DNA of 11,340 nucleotides from an uncultured Synechococcus sp. (GCA_937975655.1 CALJTZ010000113.1:1-11340); one strand, 5' to 3'; shown: positions 1 to 6,305, counted from the stretch's first letter. Made by a program: numbers and translations. Notes: a model not told the origin generated them from the letters alone.

Positions 1-27
1 CAGTCCAAAACCATAACACCTGATACC

Positions 28-57
28 GCGCTCACGTCAACCCCGTGCTGACGGCGC
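28..57 (-). terminator. possible stem-loop downstream of the 102-aa gene
   Basis: Two stacked arms can pair here: GCGC at 28-31 with 54-57, and CGTCA at 35-39 with TGACG at 49-53. A 3-nt bulge (32-34) sits on one side and the loop is 9 nt. On the minus strand this lies directly after the stop of the 102-aa gene. A short T run follows only about 20 nt later, so it is at best a weak or Rho-independent-like terminator. Nothing else was recognised in positions 1-58. Confidence 0.25.
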
Positions 58-58
58 T

Positions 59-367
59 TCAGTCGTCGGCCTCGGGAGCCTCGCCCTCCAGGGCGGTTTC
101 CAGGGTGGTGAGCAGCAGCACCAGCGCCGCCCGACGGTCGAGTTCGAGGCCACTCACCCGCTCCAGCCACTGACGACTGAGCACCTCGATCTCAGCAAAC
201 AGGGTGTTGCCGCTTCGCAGCAGCTCCATCACCCGATCCACGCTGGTCTCATCGGCCTCGGGCAGCGGACCCACCACGTACCGGCGTCCGTCGTCACCGA
301 TGTAAGTGAGGAGCCCGTCGGCATCGAAGATGGGACCGGCATGGGGCGTGATCGGTTGATCCTCCAT
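59..367 (-). CDS. hypothetical acidic protein, 102 aa
   Basis: I do not recognise this family. The reading frame stays open further upstream, but that extension is Arg/Ser-rich, low-complexity and without a plausible start. The ATG at 365-367 gives a 102-residue protein beginning MEDQPITPHAG. An AGGAG lies at 384-388, 16 nt upstream, which is rather far for a ribosome site. The protein starts with a short beta-like stretch (FDADGLLTYIGDDGRRYVVG, residues about 14-33). A mostly helical segment with regularly spaced Leu follows (VMELLRSGNTLFAEIEVLSR), and the tail is very acidic (EGEAPEADD). There is no signal peptide and no membrane helix, so it is probably cytosolic. It is the last minus-strand gene of the run containing GAPDH, 55 nt after the 72-aa membrane protein, and could be cotranscribed with it. 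The frame and composition look like a real gene; the function is unknown. Confidence 0.65.
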   Translation of the reverse strand: MEDQPITPHAGPIFDADGLLTYIGDDGRRYVVGPLPEADETSVDRVMELLRSGNTLFAEIEVLSRQWLERVSGLELDRRAALVLLLTTLETALEGEAPEADD

Positions 368-422
368 GACCCCGGCGCATCTACTCCTGGTTAGCGCTGC
401 CCGCCTCCAGCGGCAACGACCA

Positions 423-641
423 TCAGGGCTTGGGGGCGTCCGTGAATCGCCTGAACAGCCAGAATCCGAAGCCACCCCACACCCCCGTCCAGACCACGAA
501 CGTGGAGAGGGTGCCGAGCTGGCCGGTTTCGAGCGAATAGACGCCGGCCTGGATCAAGCCGGCGTCGATCAACGAGCCACCAATGCCCCACCCCAGCACC
601 CAGGTGAGCAGAAAGCCAATCGCCTGGAGGTTGCCGGTCAT
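423..641 (-). CDS. small two-helix membrane protein, 72 aa
   Basis: An in-frame ATG at 639-641 gives a 72-aa protein; the frame upstream of it overlaps the GAPDH gene and looks like chance sequence. Two hydrophobic segments are visible. One is at residues about 6-26 (AIGFLLTWVLGWGIGGSLI) and the second at about 44-65 (FVVWTGVWGGFGFWLF). It closes with a basic/polar tail (RRFTDAPKP), which by the positive-inside rule suggests a cytoplasmic C terminus. Both helices are rich in Gly and Trp. It begins 29 nt after the GAPDH stop on the same strand, so it is probably the next gene of the same transcript. No clear Shine-Dalgarno sequence precedes the start. Small inner-membrane proteins of this kind are common and often species-group specific; I cannot assign a family or a role. 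Confidence 0.6.
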   Translation of the reverse strand: MTGNLQAIGFLLTWVLGWGIGGSLIDAGLIQAGVYSLETGQLGTLSTFVVWTGVWGGFGFWLFRRFTDAPKP

Positions 642-670
642 GGGGCCATGGTGGCAGGGGTTACCAGGGC

Positions 671-1672
671 TCAGCCCACGCTGGCCATGTGGCGCATCAG
701 GTCGATGCACTTGCAGCTGTAGCCCCACTCGTTGTCGTACCAGGCCACCAGCTTCACGAAGGTATCGGTGAGGGCGATGCCGGCACCGGCATCAAACACC
801 GAGGTGCAGCTCTCGCCCAGGAAGTCGGTGCTCACCACCTCGTCCTCGGTGTAGCCGAGGATGCCGGCCATGGGACCTTCAGAGGCGGCCTTTATGGCGG
901 CCTTGATCTGGTCGTAGCTGGCGGGCTTGGCCAGGTTCACCGTGAGATCCACCACCGACACATCCGGGGTGGGCACGCGGAAGGCCATGCCGGTGAGCTT
1001 GCCGTTGAGCTCGGGGATCACCCGGCCCACAGCCTTGGCGGCGCCGGTGGAGCTGGGGATGATGTTCTGGGCCGCGCCGCGGCCACCACGCCAGTCCTTC
1101 ACCGAGGGGCCATCCACCGTTTTCTGAGTAGCGGTGGTGGCGTGGACGGTGGTCATCAACCCGTTCACGATGCCGAAGTTGTCGTGGATCACCTTGGCCA
1201 TCGGCGCCAGGCAGTTGGTGGTGCAGCTGGCGTTGGACACGATGTCCTGGCCGGCGTAGCTGCTGTGGTTCACCCCCATCACGAAGATCGGCGTGTCGTC
1301 CTTGGAGGGTGCACTCATCACCACGCGCTTGGCGCCGGCATTGATGTGGGCGCGGGCGGCTTCATCGGTGAGAAAGAAGCCAGTGCTCTCGAGCACGTAG
1401 TCGGCACCCACGGCGCCCCAATTGAGGTTGTTCGGGTCGCGCTCGGCGGTGATGCGAATCGTCTGGCCGTTCACCACCAGCTGACCGTTCTCCACGCGCA
1501 CCTCGCCCTGGAAGCGGCCATGGGTGGAGTCGTAGCGGAGCATGTAGGCCAGGTACTCCACATCGATCAGGTCGTTGATGCCCACGACCTGCACATCCCC
1601 CAGGGCCATGGCACGGCGGAAGGCCAGACGGCCAATGCGGCCAAATCCGTTAATGCCAATGCGGATGGTCAT
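671..1672 (-). CDS. gap: type I glyceraldehyde-3-phosphate dehydrogenase, glycolytic (GapA/Gap1) type
   Basis: This enzyme oxidises glyceraldehyde-3-phosphate to 1,3-bisphosphoglycerate with NAD in glycolysis, in the cytosol. The length, 333 aa, is full for the family. The N-terminal nucleotide fold shows NGFGRIGR at residues 8-15 and IND at 32-34; an Asp here is typical of NAD preference. The catalytic segment SNASCTTNCLAP has Cys150, and the partner His177 lies in TTVHATTATQ. The sequence KDWRGGRGAAQNIIPSSTG (about 192-210) matches enterobacterial GapA and cytosolic GapC. The photosynthetic Gap2 class instead carries an HRDLRRAR-like stretch. I therefore read it as the glycolytic isozyme (cyanobacterial Gap1), with the Calvin-cycle Gap2 presumably elsewhere. 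The start is firm: AGGAG at 1680-1684, 7 nt before the ATG. Oddity: after NEWGYS the sequence is CKC (Cys320, Cys322), where relatives have Asn/Gln-Arg/Lys-Val. Confidence 0.97.
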   Translation of the reverse strand: MTIRIGINGFGRIGRLAFRRAMALGDVQVVGINDLIDVEYLAYMLRYDSTHGRFQGEVRVENGQLVVNGQTIRITAERDPNNLNWGAVGADYVLESTGFFLTDEAARAHINAGAKRVVMSAPSKDDTPIFVMGVNHSSYAGQDIVSNASCTTNCLAPMAKVIHDNFGIVNGLMTTVHATTATQKTVDGPSVKDWRGGRGAAQNIIPSSTGAAKAVGRVIPELNGKLTGMAFRVPTPDVSVVDLTVNLAKPASYDQIKAAIKAASEGPMAGILGYTEDEVVSTDFLGESCTSVFDAGAGIALTDTFVKLVAWYDNEWGYSCKCIDLMRHMASVG

Positions 1673-1711
1673 CGCGGCGCTCCTGAGACCCTGAGTAGAT
1701 GTACTGGGGTC

Positions 1712-1721
1712 ACCTTAAGGT
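1712..1721. promoter_or_regulatory. 10-nt palindrome in the GAPDH upstream region
   Basis: The 82-nt gap 1673-1754 between GAPDH and the 126-aa gene contains the perfect palindrome ACCTTAAGGT, 39 nt upstream of the GAPDH start codon and AT-richer than its surroundings. The gap also holds a good AGGAG ribosome site at 1680-1684. I see no convincing -35/-10 pair. The palindrome could be an operator or part of a promoter, or chance. Confidence 0.3.
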
Positions 1722-1754
1722 CCGTCCTGCAATCAGCCGCGGCCAAGGTCCCCT

Positions 1755-2135
1755 TCAGCCAGGCAGCGCACCATCGCGGTCGGAGCGGAAGCGCAGCTCA
1801 AGGCCATCCAGCTGACCCGTGGCCAGGTGCACCAACTGTTCAAACACGGCATGGGTCTGGGGTGCCCCCTGGCCCATCGCTTCGCGGCTCATCAGCACCA
1901 GCTCCAACACCGGCCCCTCCACCTTCGATTGAACATCGGCAAACAGCTGCATGCGCAGATGCTCCTGGCCGCCCCGCAGCAGAGCGCTGAGGTGGGCTGG
2001 CGTGCGGTGGTCAATCTCGGCCTGCAGCTCCTGCAGCACCGGCGCAAGCCCATCGATCAACTGGGGCGCCGCCACAGCCATGCGGGGCTTGAGCACCAGC
2101 AGAAAACGGGCCATGGGCTCCAGCGGATGCTTCAT
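1755..2135 (-). CDS. hypothetical protein, 126 aa
   Basis: I do not recognise this family. The ATG at 2133-2135 gives 126 residues beginning MKHPLEP; an internal ATG seven codons later (MARFLLVLKPRMAV) is the alternative start, with GGAG very close before it. The open frame continues upstream, but that part is a Trp/Arg/Pro-rich shadow of the neighbouring gene. The protein looks soluble and mostly helical: hydrophobic LLVLKPRMAVAAPQLIDGLA near the N terminus, then amphipathic Leu/Gln-rich helices (PVLQELQAEI, FADVQSKVEG, VLELVLMSREAMG). The C-terminal piece is QLDGLELRFRSD. It lies 34 nt downstream of the 196-aa gene and 82 nt upstream of GAPDH, all on the minus strand. The two hypothetical genes probably form a pair. 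The function is unknown. Confidence 0.65.
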   Translation of the reverse strand: MKHPLEPMARFLLVLKPRMAVAAPQLIDGLAPVLQELQAEIDHRTPAHLSALLRGGQEHLRMQLFADVQSKVEGPVLELVLMSREAMGQGAPQTHAVFEQLVHLATGQLDGLELRFRSDRDGALPG

Positions 2136-2169
2136 CTTCGGCGATGGGCCGCCTGGATGGGTGTGAGGC

Positions 2170-2760
2170 TCAGGCCTCCTTCTCGCCGCCCTCAAACTGC
2201 TCGGTGAGCAAGCGACGCTGGTACTCAGCGGCCAGGGCACTGAGGTGGGCCCGGGCGGCCTCGCCCATGCTCTCCTCAATCTGATCAAAGGCCCGTCCCT
2301 CCGGGACCGGCATGCCCAGCACCAGAGCCAGGGCGTCGAACAGGCGCACCTGGTCGTTCTGCCAGGCCTGGTAGTCGCCGGCGAGATCCACCAGATCGTC
2401 CTCGGGCGCCTCCCCCTGATCCACCTCCGATCGGAGGGTCTGGATCTGGGCCAGACGGGCGGAGGTGACCACGGCATGGGCCGCGCCCAGGGCCGCGAGG
2501 GCATCGCTGGCCTCGCGCTTCAGCACAGCCAGGTCCCTGTTCAGTACAGCTTTCTCGATGGACAGTGGCGCCCGCACCCCAGGCAACTTGGCCGATTGGG
2601 CCTGCTGGCGACGATCGGCTCCCGTTGGCTCCGCCGCCACGGGAGCAGGGGGCAGGGCCGGCAGGGATTCCGGTGGACGATCCCTCTGCAAGGCGGCGCC
2701 CCAGCGGATCAGGGCCTCAGCCAGTCGTGCCCGAAGTCCCCTCCTCTCCATCGTCACCAC
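2170..2760 (-). CDS. hypothetical helical protein, 196 aa
   Basis: I do not recognise this family. The GTG at 2758-2760 is preferred because AGGA at 2767-2770 lies 6 nt upstream; an ATG three codons in (2751, MERRGLRARL) is the alternative. The N terminus is basic and amphipathic (RRGLRARLAEALIRWGAAL). A Pro/Ala-rich linker follows (RPPESLPALPPAPVAAEP, about residues 28-45). From about residue 64 there is a long, probably coiled-coil helical region (IEKAVLNRDLAVLKREA, then ARLAQIQTLRSEVDQ). The acidic segment GEAPEDDLVDLAGDYQAWQ and a helical C terminus ending EFEGGEKEA-like complete it. There is no membrane helix. Domain shape (basic amphipathic end, flexible linker, helical body) would suit a peripheral or adaptor protein, but that is only inference. 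It follows the transporter gene by 99 nt and precedes the 126-aa gene by 34 nt. Confidence 0.7.
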   Translation of the reverse strand: MVTMERRGLRARLAEALIRWGAALQRDRPPESLPALPPAPVAAEPTGADRRQQAQSAKLPGVRAPLSIEKAVLNRDLAVLKREASDALAALGAAHAVVTSARLAQIQTLRSEVDQGEAPEDDLVDLAGDYQAWQNDQVRLFDALALVLGMPVPEGRAFDQIEESMGEAARAHLSALAAEYQRRLLTEQFEGGEKEA

Positions 2761-2810
2761 ATCCCGTCCTGTTGATCAATCTGCCGAAGCCCGGCCGATC
2801 TGGTGACTAC

Positions 2811-2829
2811 GGAAAGCCGAAGAATCGGC
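2811..2829 (-). terminator. weak hairpin after the transporter gene
   Basis: On the minus strand GCCGA, a four-base loop TTCT and TCGGC (2816-2829) are followed immediately by TTTCC (2815-2811). It lies in the 99-nt gap 2761-2859, between the transporter stop and the 196-aa gene. A five-pair stem with only three Ts can at most attenuate, so transcription may read through into the downstream genes. Apart from a TTGATCAA palindrome (2772-2779), nothing else stands out in this gap. Confidence 0.25.
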
Positions 2830-2859
2830 ACAGCTGATCGGGCCATGCAGGACGTGCCA

Positions 2860-3519
2860 TCAGCCCAGGGCCTGCTTGAGGGCTGCCAGGCCGAACACCA
2901 GAAACAGCCCGCCACTGAGGCGATAGAGCAGTTTCTCATTGACCCGCTGGCCCATCCACTTGCCGGCGCCCACCGCCAGCCAGGTCACCAGCGCATGCCC
3001 CAGCAACGTGCCGGCCAGCAGCCCGCCAAAGCTGAACACCTTGGCGGGAGCGGTGGCCATAAAGATCGTGGTGAATTGCGTGCGGTCGCCCAGCTCTGCC
3101 ACAAACACCAGGGCGAAGGCCTCCCAGATCACCGCCCAGGGGGTGGTCAGAGGGTGGCGGGTTGCGGAGGCATTGATGACGTCCTCCGCTTCTTCCGCCT
3201 CCTCCCCTGCCGCATCGGCCGTCATGCCCTGGGCATCCAGCAACAGCTTCAGGCCAAAGCTGAGAAACAGCACAGCCGCCAGCCAGGGCACCACGGCCTG
3301 GGGCAGCAACTCCCGCAGGCCATAACCCAGCCCGAGGGAGAGCAGCGTGACGGCGGTGAGGGCTGCGAAGGCGCCGATGAACACCCAGCGGGCCCGATGG
3401 CGCACCGCCAGGATCAGCGCCATGAAGAAGGTCTTATCCCCCAGCTCCGCCAGGGTGATGGCGGTGAGGCTGGAGCCGAAGGCGGCCAGGCCGGGATCGC
3501 CGGTGAGTGATGCAGGCAT
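2860..3519 (-). CDS. TMEM165/GDT1 (UPF0016) family cation exporter, Mnx-like
   Basis: This is a membrane transporter of the GDT1/TMEM165 family, whose characterised cyanobacterial member (Mnx) moves Mn2+ out of the cytoplasm. The 219-aa length fits the family. Its hallmark is a duplicated three-helix unit, each copy carrying an E-x-G-D-K/R-T motif. Here these are AELGDKT (Glu25, Asp28) and AELGDRT (Glu142, Asp145), in opposed helices that form the ion path. Six hydrophobic segments are visible, about 14-35, 43-63, 75-95, 130-152, 160-185 and 197-217. The loop between the halves (about 101-113) is strongly acidic (GEEAEEAEDV) and may sit on the cytosolic side as a metal-sensing or metal-attracting segment. 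An AGGGA lies 6 nt before the ATG. It is divergent from the dehydrogenase operon across a 143-nt control region. Mn is the likeliest substrate; Ca2+/H+ exchange is the alternative known for the family. Confidence 0.92.
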   Translation of the reverse strand: MPASLTGDPGLAAFGSSLTAITLAELGDKTFFMALILAVRHRARWVFIGAFAALTAVTLLSLGLGYGLRELLPQAVVPWLAAVLFLSFGLKLLLDAQGMTADAAGEEAEEAEDVINASATRHPLTTPWAVIWEAFALVFVAELGDRTQFTTIFMATAPAKVFSFGGLLAGTLLGHALVTWLAVGAGKWMGQRVNEKLLYRLSGGLFLVFGLAALKQALG

Positions 3520-3539
3520 GTCTCATCCCTAGCTCAGGG

Positions 3540-3558
3540 GTGGTGAAAACGTCGTGAA
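3540..3558. promoter_or_regulatory. tandem 8-nt half-sites, 11-nt period, upstream of the exporter
   Basis: GTGGTGAA at 3540-3547 is repeated as GTCGTGAA at 3551-3558 with one mismatch and a spacing of exactly one helical turn. On the minus strand they read TTCAC, six bases, TTCAC, starting 20 nt before the exporter ATG. OmpR/PhoB-type response regulators bind such direct repeats. The match to the known cyanobacterial HLR1 (RpaB) box is poor, so no regulator is assigned. Confidence 0.25.
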
Positions 3559-3628
3559 GACCGCTACGCCAGGGGCACATCAACGGCCAACACGCCATGG
3601 CCTGGCTCCGCCGCGGCCAGGATGCGCG

Positions 3629-3643
3629 CCACTTTTAAAGTGG
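3629..3643. promoter_or_regulatory. 15-nt perfect palindrome in the divergent region (candidate operator)
   Basis: CCACTTT at 3629-3635 and AAAGTGG at 3637-3643 form a perfect 7+1+7 inverted repeat, 19 nt upstream of the dehydrogenase ATG, in an otherwise GC-rich 143-nt intergenic region (3520-3662). Its centre TTTAAA (3634-3639) is a 4/6 match to a -10 hexamer, which would put the start of transcription near 3646. A repressor bound here would cover the promoter. No good -35 is visible. Confidence 0.4.
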
Positions 3644-3662
3644 ATCTTCAACGCAGTGGCCC

Positions 3663-4781
3663 ATGAGCTCCAGCGCCAGCCAGCACCATGCCATTGCGCC
3701 GGCGGTGGTCGTCCGGGGCTCCCAGGCCTGGGCCGAGGCCGAGACGGCCATGACCGGCCTCTGCCGGCGGCCGTTGGTGCTGGGGCGCAGCGCGGCCACT
3801 GCAGAGCTTCGGGCTGGCCTGGTGGCCGATCTGCAGACCTGGGGGCTGCAGCCCCACCCGGCTGTGCTGCGCTTCGACTGCTGCGAAGACGACCTGCAAC
3901 CGATCGCCGCCGAGGCGCAGGCCGCAGGCTGCGACGGGGTGATCGCCATCGGCGGCGGCAAGGTGCTGGATGCGGGCAAGTTGCTGGCCCACCGCCTGGG
4001 GCTGCCCTGCATCACGGTGCCCACCAGTGCCGCCACCTGCGCCGGCTGGACGGCCCTCTCCAACCTCTATTCCCCCGAGGGCGCCTTCCAGGGGGATGTG
4101 GCCCTAGCCCGCTGCCCCGATCTGCTGGTGTTTGACCACCAGCTGGTGCGGCAGGCCCCGGCCCGCACCCTGGCCAGTGGCATCGCCGATGCCATGGCGA
4201 AGTGGTATGAGGCCTCAGTGAGCAGCGGTTCCAGTAGCGATGGCCTGGTGCAACAGGCCGTGCAGCAGGCGCGGGTGCTGCGGGATCAAATGCTTCTGGA
4301 GGGCCGACAGGCCATGGAGGAGCCGGGCGGCGAGGCCTGGATCCGGGTGGCGGAGGCCTCCGGCCTCACGGCCGGCCTGATCGGCGGCATTGGTGGTGCC
4401 CGCTGCCGCACCGTGGCCGCCCACGCCGTTCACAACGGCCTCACCCAACTCCAGGCCACCCATGGGGTGCTGCACGGCGAGAAGGTGGGCTTCGGCATCC
4501 TGGTGCAACTGCGCCTCGAAGAAGGGCTTGGCGGCAACAAGCTGGCGGCCCAGGCCCGGCGCCAGCTACTGCCGTTCTTCCTCAGCCTGGGCCTACCCGT
4601 GAGCCTGGCGGACCTGGGGCTGGAGGGGGCCAGCCTGCTGGAGCTGCAGAAGGTGTGCACGTTCGCCTGCCGCCCCGATTCCGATCTGCACCATCTGCCC
4701 TTCCCGGTGGACCCGGCGGATCTGCTGGCCGCTCTGGTCAGCACCACGGCCGCCAGCACAGTTGCCACGGCCCACCACTGA
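3663..4781 (+). CDS. iron-containing alcohol dehydrogenase family protein (GldA-like fold, substrate unknown)
   Basis: NAD(P)-dependent dehydrogenase of the group III (iron/zinc) alcohol dehydrogenase superfamily; closest by eye to glycerol dehydrogenase GldA. Length is 372 aa, as in GldA. The dinucleotide-binding loop is IGGGKVLDAGK (residues 96-106). The expected metal ligands are present: Asp176 in SGIADAMAKW, His257 in AVHNGL and His271 in VLHGEK. In GldA the segment after VPT reads IASTDAP, and its Asp contacts glycerol. Here it is SAATCAG, with Cys126 at the Asp position, so glycerol is probably not the substrate. The ATG at 3663 is the first in frame after a TAA nine codons upstream; no Shine-Dalgarno is obvious. 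It is the first gene of a three-gene plus-strand unit with an alpha/beta hydrolase and a DUF2993 protein. A cytosolic reductase of a carbonyl or polyol substrate is likely. Confidence 0.88.
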   Translation: MSSSASQHHAIAPAVVVRGSQAWAEAETAMTGLCRRPLVLGRSAATAELRAGLVADLQTWGLQPHPAVLRFDCCEDDLQPIAAEAQAAGCDGVIAIGGGKVLDAGKLLAHRLGLPCITVPTSAATCAGWTALSNLYSPEGAFQGDVALARCPDLLVFDHQLVRQAPARTLASGIADAMAKWYEASVSSGSSSDGLVQQAVQQARVLRDQMLLEGRQAMEEPGGEAWIRVAEASGLTAGLIGGIGGARCRTVAAHAVHNGLTQLQATHGVLHGEKVGFGILVQLRLEEGLGGNKLAAQARRQLLPFFLSLGLPVSLADLGLEGASLLELQKVCTFACRPDSDLHHLPFPVDPADLLAALVSTTAASTVATAHH

Positions 4782-4804
4782 ACGCCGTGACCGCCAGCAC
4801 ACCC

Positions 4805-5665
4805 ATGCCCCAGCGCGAGCTGGTGGAACAGGCTGCCGCCAGCCTGCTGGATCCCCAGGGGCGAGCCCTGGCCGCTGCGGTGCAGTGGTGGGAACTGCCC
4901 GGGTGGCCCGAGGCCTGGCCCGTGGCGGTACTGGGGCAAGGGCCACCGCTGCTGCTGCTGCATGGCTTTGACAGCTCCCACCTGGAATACCGGCGCCTAG
5001 CGCCCCTGCTGAGTAGCCACCATCAGCTGTTCATCCCCGACCTGTTCGGCTTCGGTTTCTGCCCCCGGCCGAGCAACGCCGCGTTCACCCCCGCCGGCGT
5101 GCTTACTCACCTGGAGGTGCTGCTGCAGCACGTGCTGCAACGCACAGGCGCCCCGAGTGTGGGGCTGATCGGAGCGTCTATGGGGGGCTCCGTGGCGGTG
5201 GAACTGGCCCGGGGGCAACCCGCTCAGGTGAACCGCCTGCTGCTGCTGGCGCCGGCGGGCCTCACCGGCAAGCCCATGCCGGTGCCACCCCTGCTGGATC
5301 AGCTGGGCACCCGCTTTCTGGCCCTGCCAGGGGTGCGCCGCGGCCTCTGCCGCAGTGCCTTTGCCGAACCCGACAGGGATGTGGGCCCGGCCGAACTGGA
5401 AATCGCCTCCCTGCACCTGCGCTGTCCCAACTGGGCCGGTGCCCTGGGGGCCTTCGCCCGCAGCGGTGGCTTCGCCGGCTGCGGTGAGCCCCTGCCGGAG
5501 CAACCCATCGCGGTGCTCTGGGGCGCCAACGACCGCATCCTGCGGGCCCCCCAGAAGCGCGCCGCCCAGGCTCTGTTAGGAGAACGCATCACCGAGCTGG
5601 CGGCCTGCGGCCACCTACCCCACATCGACCAACCCGCCACCGTGGCCCGCACCTGGCATGGCTGA
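4805..5665 (+). CDS. alpha/beta fold hydrolase
   Basis: Soluble serine hydrolase, 286 aa from the ATG at 4805; a GTG at 4787 is an alternative. The open frame further upstream overlaps the dehydrogenase and looks like shadow. The expected order is visible: oxyanion-hole strand LLLLHGFDSSHLEYRRL (about 49-65), then strand IPDLFGFG. The nucleophile elbow is GASMGG with Ser125. A helical cap region follows (about 155-225). The acid is Asp243 in WGANDRIL and the base His270 in AACGHLPHIDQP. The triad is therefore complete. The pattern is that of the broad MenH/haloperoxidase-like esterase group common in cyanobacteria; the substrate cannot be read from sequence. It starts 23 nt after the dehydrogenase stop, and its last 8 nt overlap the next gene (ATGGCTGA), indicating translational coupling. 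There is no signal peptide. Confidence 0.9.
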   Translation: MPQRELVEQAAASLLDPQGRALAAAVQWWELPGWPEAWPVAVLGQGPPLLLLHGFDSSHLEYRRLAPLLSSHHQLFIPDLFGFGFCPRPSNAAFTPAGVLTHLEVLLQHVLQRTGAPSVGLIGASMGGSVAVELARGQPAQVNRLLLLAPAGLTGKPMPVPPLLDQLGTRFLALPGVRRGLCRSAFAEPDRDVGPAELEIASLHLRCPNWAGALGAFARSGGFAGCGEPLPEQPIAVLWGANDRILRAPQKRAAQALLGERITELAACGHLPHIDQPATVARTWHG

Positions 5666-6290
5666 CGACGACACCACCCCCCAGCCCGCCGGGGCCGGGC
5701 CTGTGATGCAACTGCTGGCCAGCGGTCTGCAGTACTGGATCCGCCAGCAATGTGAGGCCGTGGAGAGCCTGGAGCTGCAACTGCACGGCTCAGCCCTGGC
5801 CCTGCTGCGGGGGCGGCTGGAGGGCGTGACCCTGGTGGCACGGCGAGTGGTGTTCAGCTCCCTGGAGATCGAGATGGTGGAGCTGCGCAGCGGGACTATC
5901 CAGGTGCAGGTGGGCAAGCTGCTCAAGGGGCAGGCCCTGCAGCTGGAGCATCCCTTTGACATCCGTGGCTACGCCGCCTTCACGGGTCCGGGATTGAGTC
6001 GCTCCCTGAGCACACCCCATTGGCGCTGCCTGGGCGATGCCCTGGTGGATGGGCTGATGGGCCTATCGCCGCTGCAGAGCCTGCAGGTTGAACGCGACCG
6101 CTTGGTGCTCGCCGCCCAGGACCGACGCTGCGACACCGTGCCCAGCGCTGTGGACGGCACCCTGGAACTGCGCACCGACGCCAACGACCACACCTTCAGG
6201 CTGCCCGGCGACCCCAACATCCGGATCGAGGCAGCCAACCTCGAAGGCGGCATGCTGCAGCTGCATGGCACGGCCCGGGTGTCGCCCTAG
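5658..6290 (+). CDS. DUF2993 family protein (LmeA-like lipid-binding fold)
   Basis: A 210-aa protein with the DUF2993 pattern: a polar N terminus, then alternating beta strands. The key stretch is RGRLEGVTLVARRVVFSSL (about 51-69), followed by EIEMVELRSGTIQVQVGKLL, the region most typical of the family. The actinobacterial relative LmeA is a periplasmic phospholipid-binding protein. Cyanobacterial members are abundant, often lack a signal peptide, as here, and have no settled role. The second half (about 139-208) repeats the amphipathic strand theme (LQVERDRLVLAAQ, GTLELRTDAND, EAANLEGGMLQLHG). The start ATG overlaps the hydrolase stop by 8 nt. The gene ends 15 nt from the convergent cdsA stop with no clear terminator between. 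Association with a hydrolase suggests a lipid-related job, which is inference. Confidence 0.88.
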   Translation: MADDDTTPQPAGAGPVMQLLASGLQYWIRQQCEAVESLELQLHGSALALLRGRLEGVTLVARRVVFSSLEIEMVELRSGTIQVQVGKLLKGQALQLEHPFDIRGYAAFTGPGLSRSLSTPHWRCLGDALVDGLMGLSPLQSLQVERDRLVLAAQDRRCDTVPSAVDGTLELRTDANDHTFRLPGDPNIRIEAANLEGGMLQLHGTARVSP

Positions 6291-6305
6291 CGGACCCGAT
6301 CGGCC

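Noticed and set aside
689..1990. 433-codon open frame antisense to GAPDH
   Set aside because: His/Gly/Ala-rich translation without domains, typical of a high-GC antisense shadow; GAPDH on the other strand is unambiguous.
2136..2504. Long N-terminal extension of the 126-aa gene
   Set aside because: The extension is Trp/Arg/Pro-rich and lies fully inside the better supported 196-aa gene in another frame.
2772..2779. TTGATCAA palindrome upstream of the 196-aa gene as an FNR-like site
   Set aside because: It lacks the four-base spacer of FNR sites and lies too close to the ribosome site; eight-base palindromes occur by chance.
3520..3628. Possible yybP-ykoY manganese riboswitch before the exporter
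   Set aside because: The leader is short and shows none of the conserved riboswitch segments I would expect.
3554..3662. Upstream plus-strand open frame (MKTATPGAHQ) as a separate small gene
   Set aside because: Runs out of frame into the dehydrogenase with Arg/Gly-rich shadow composition and has no ribosome site.
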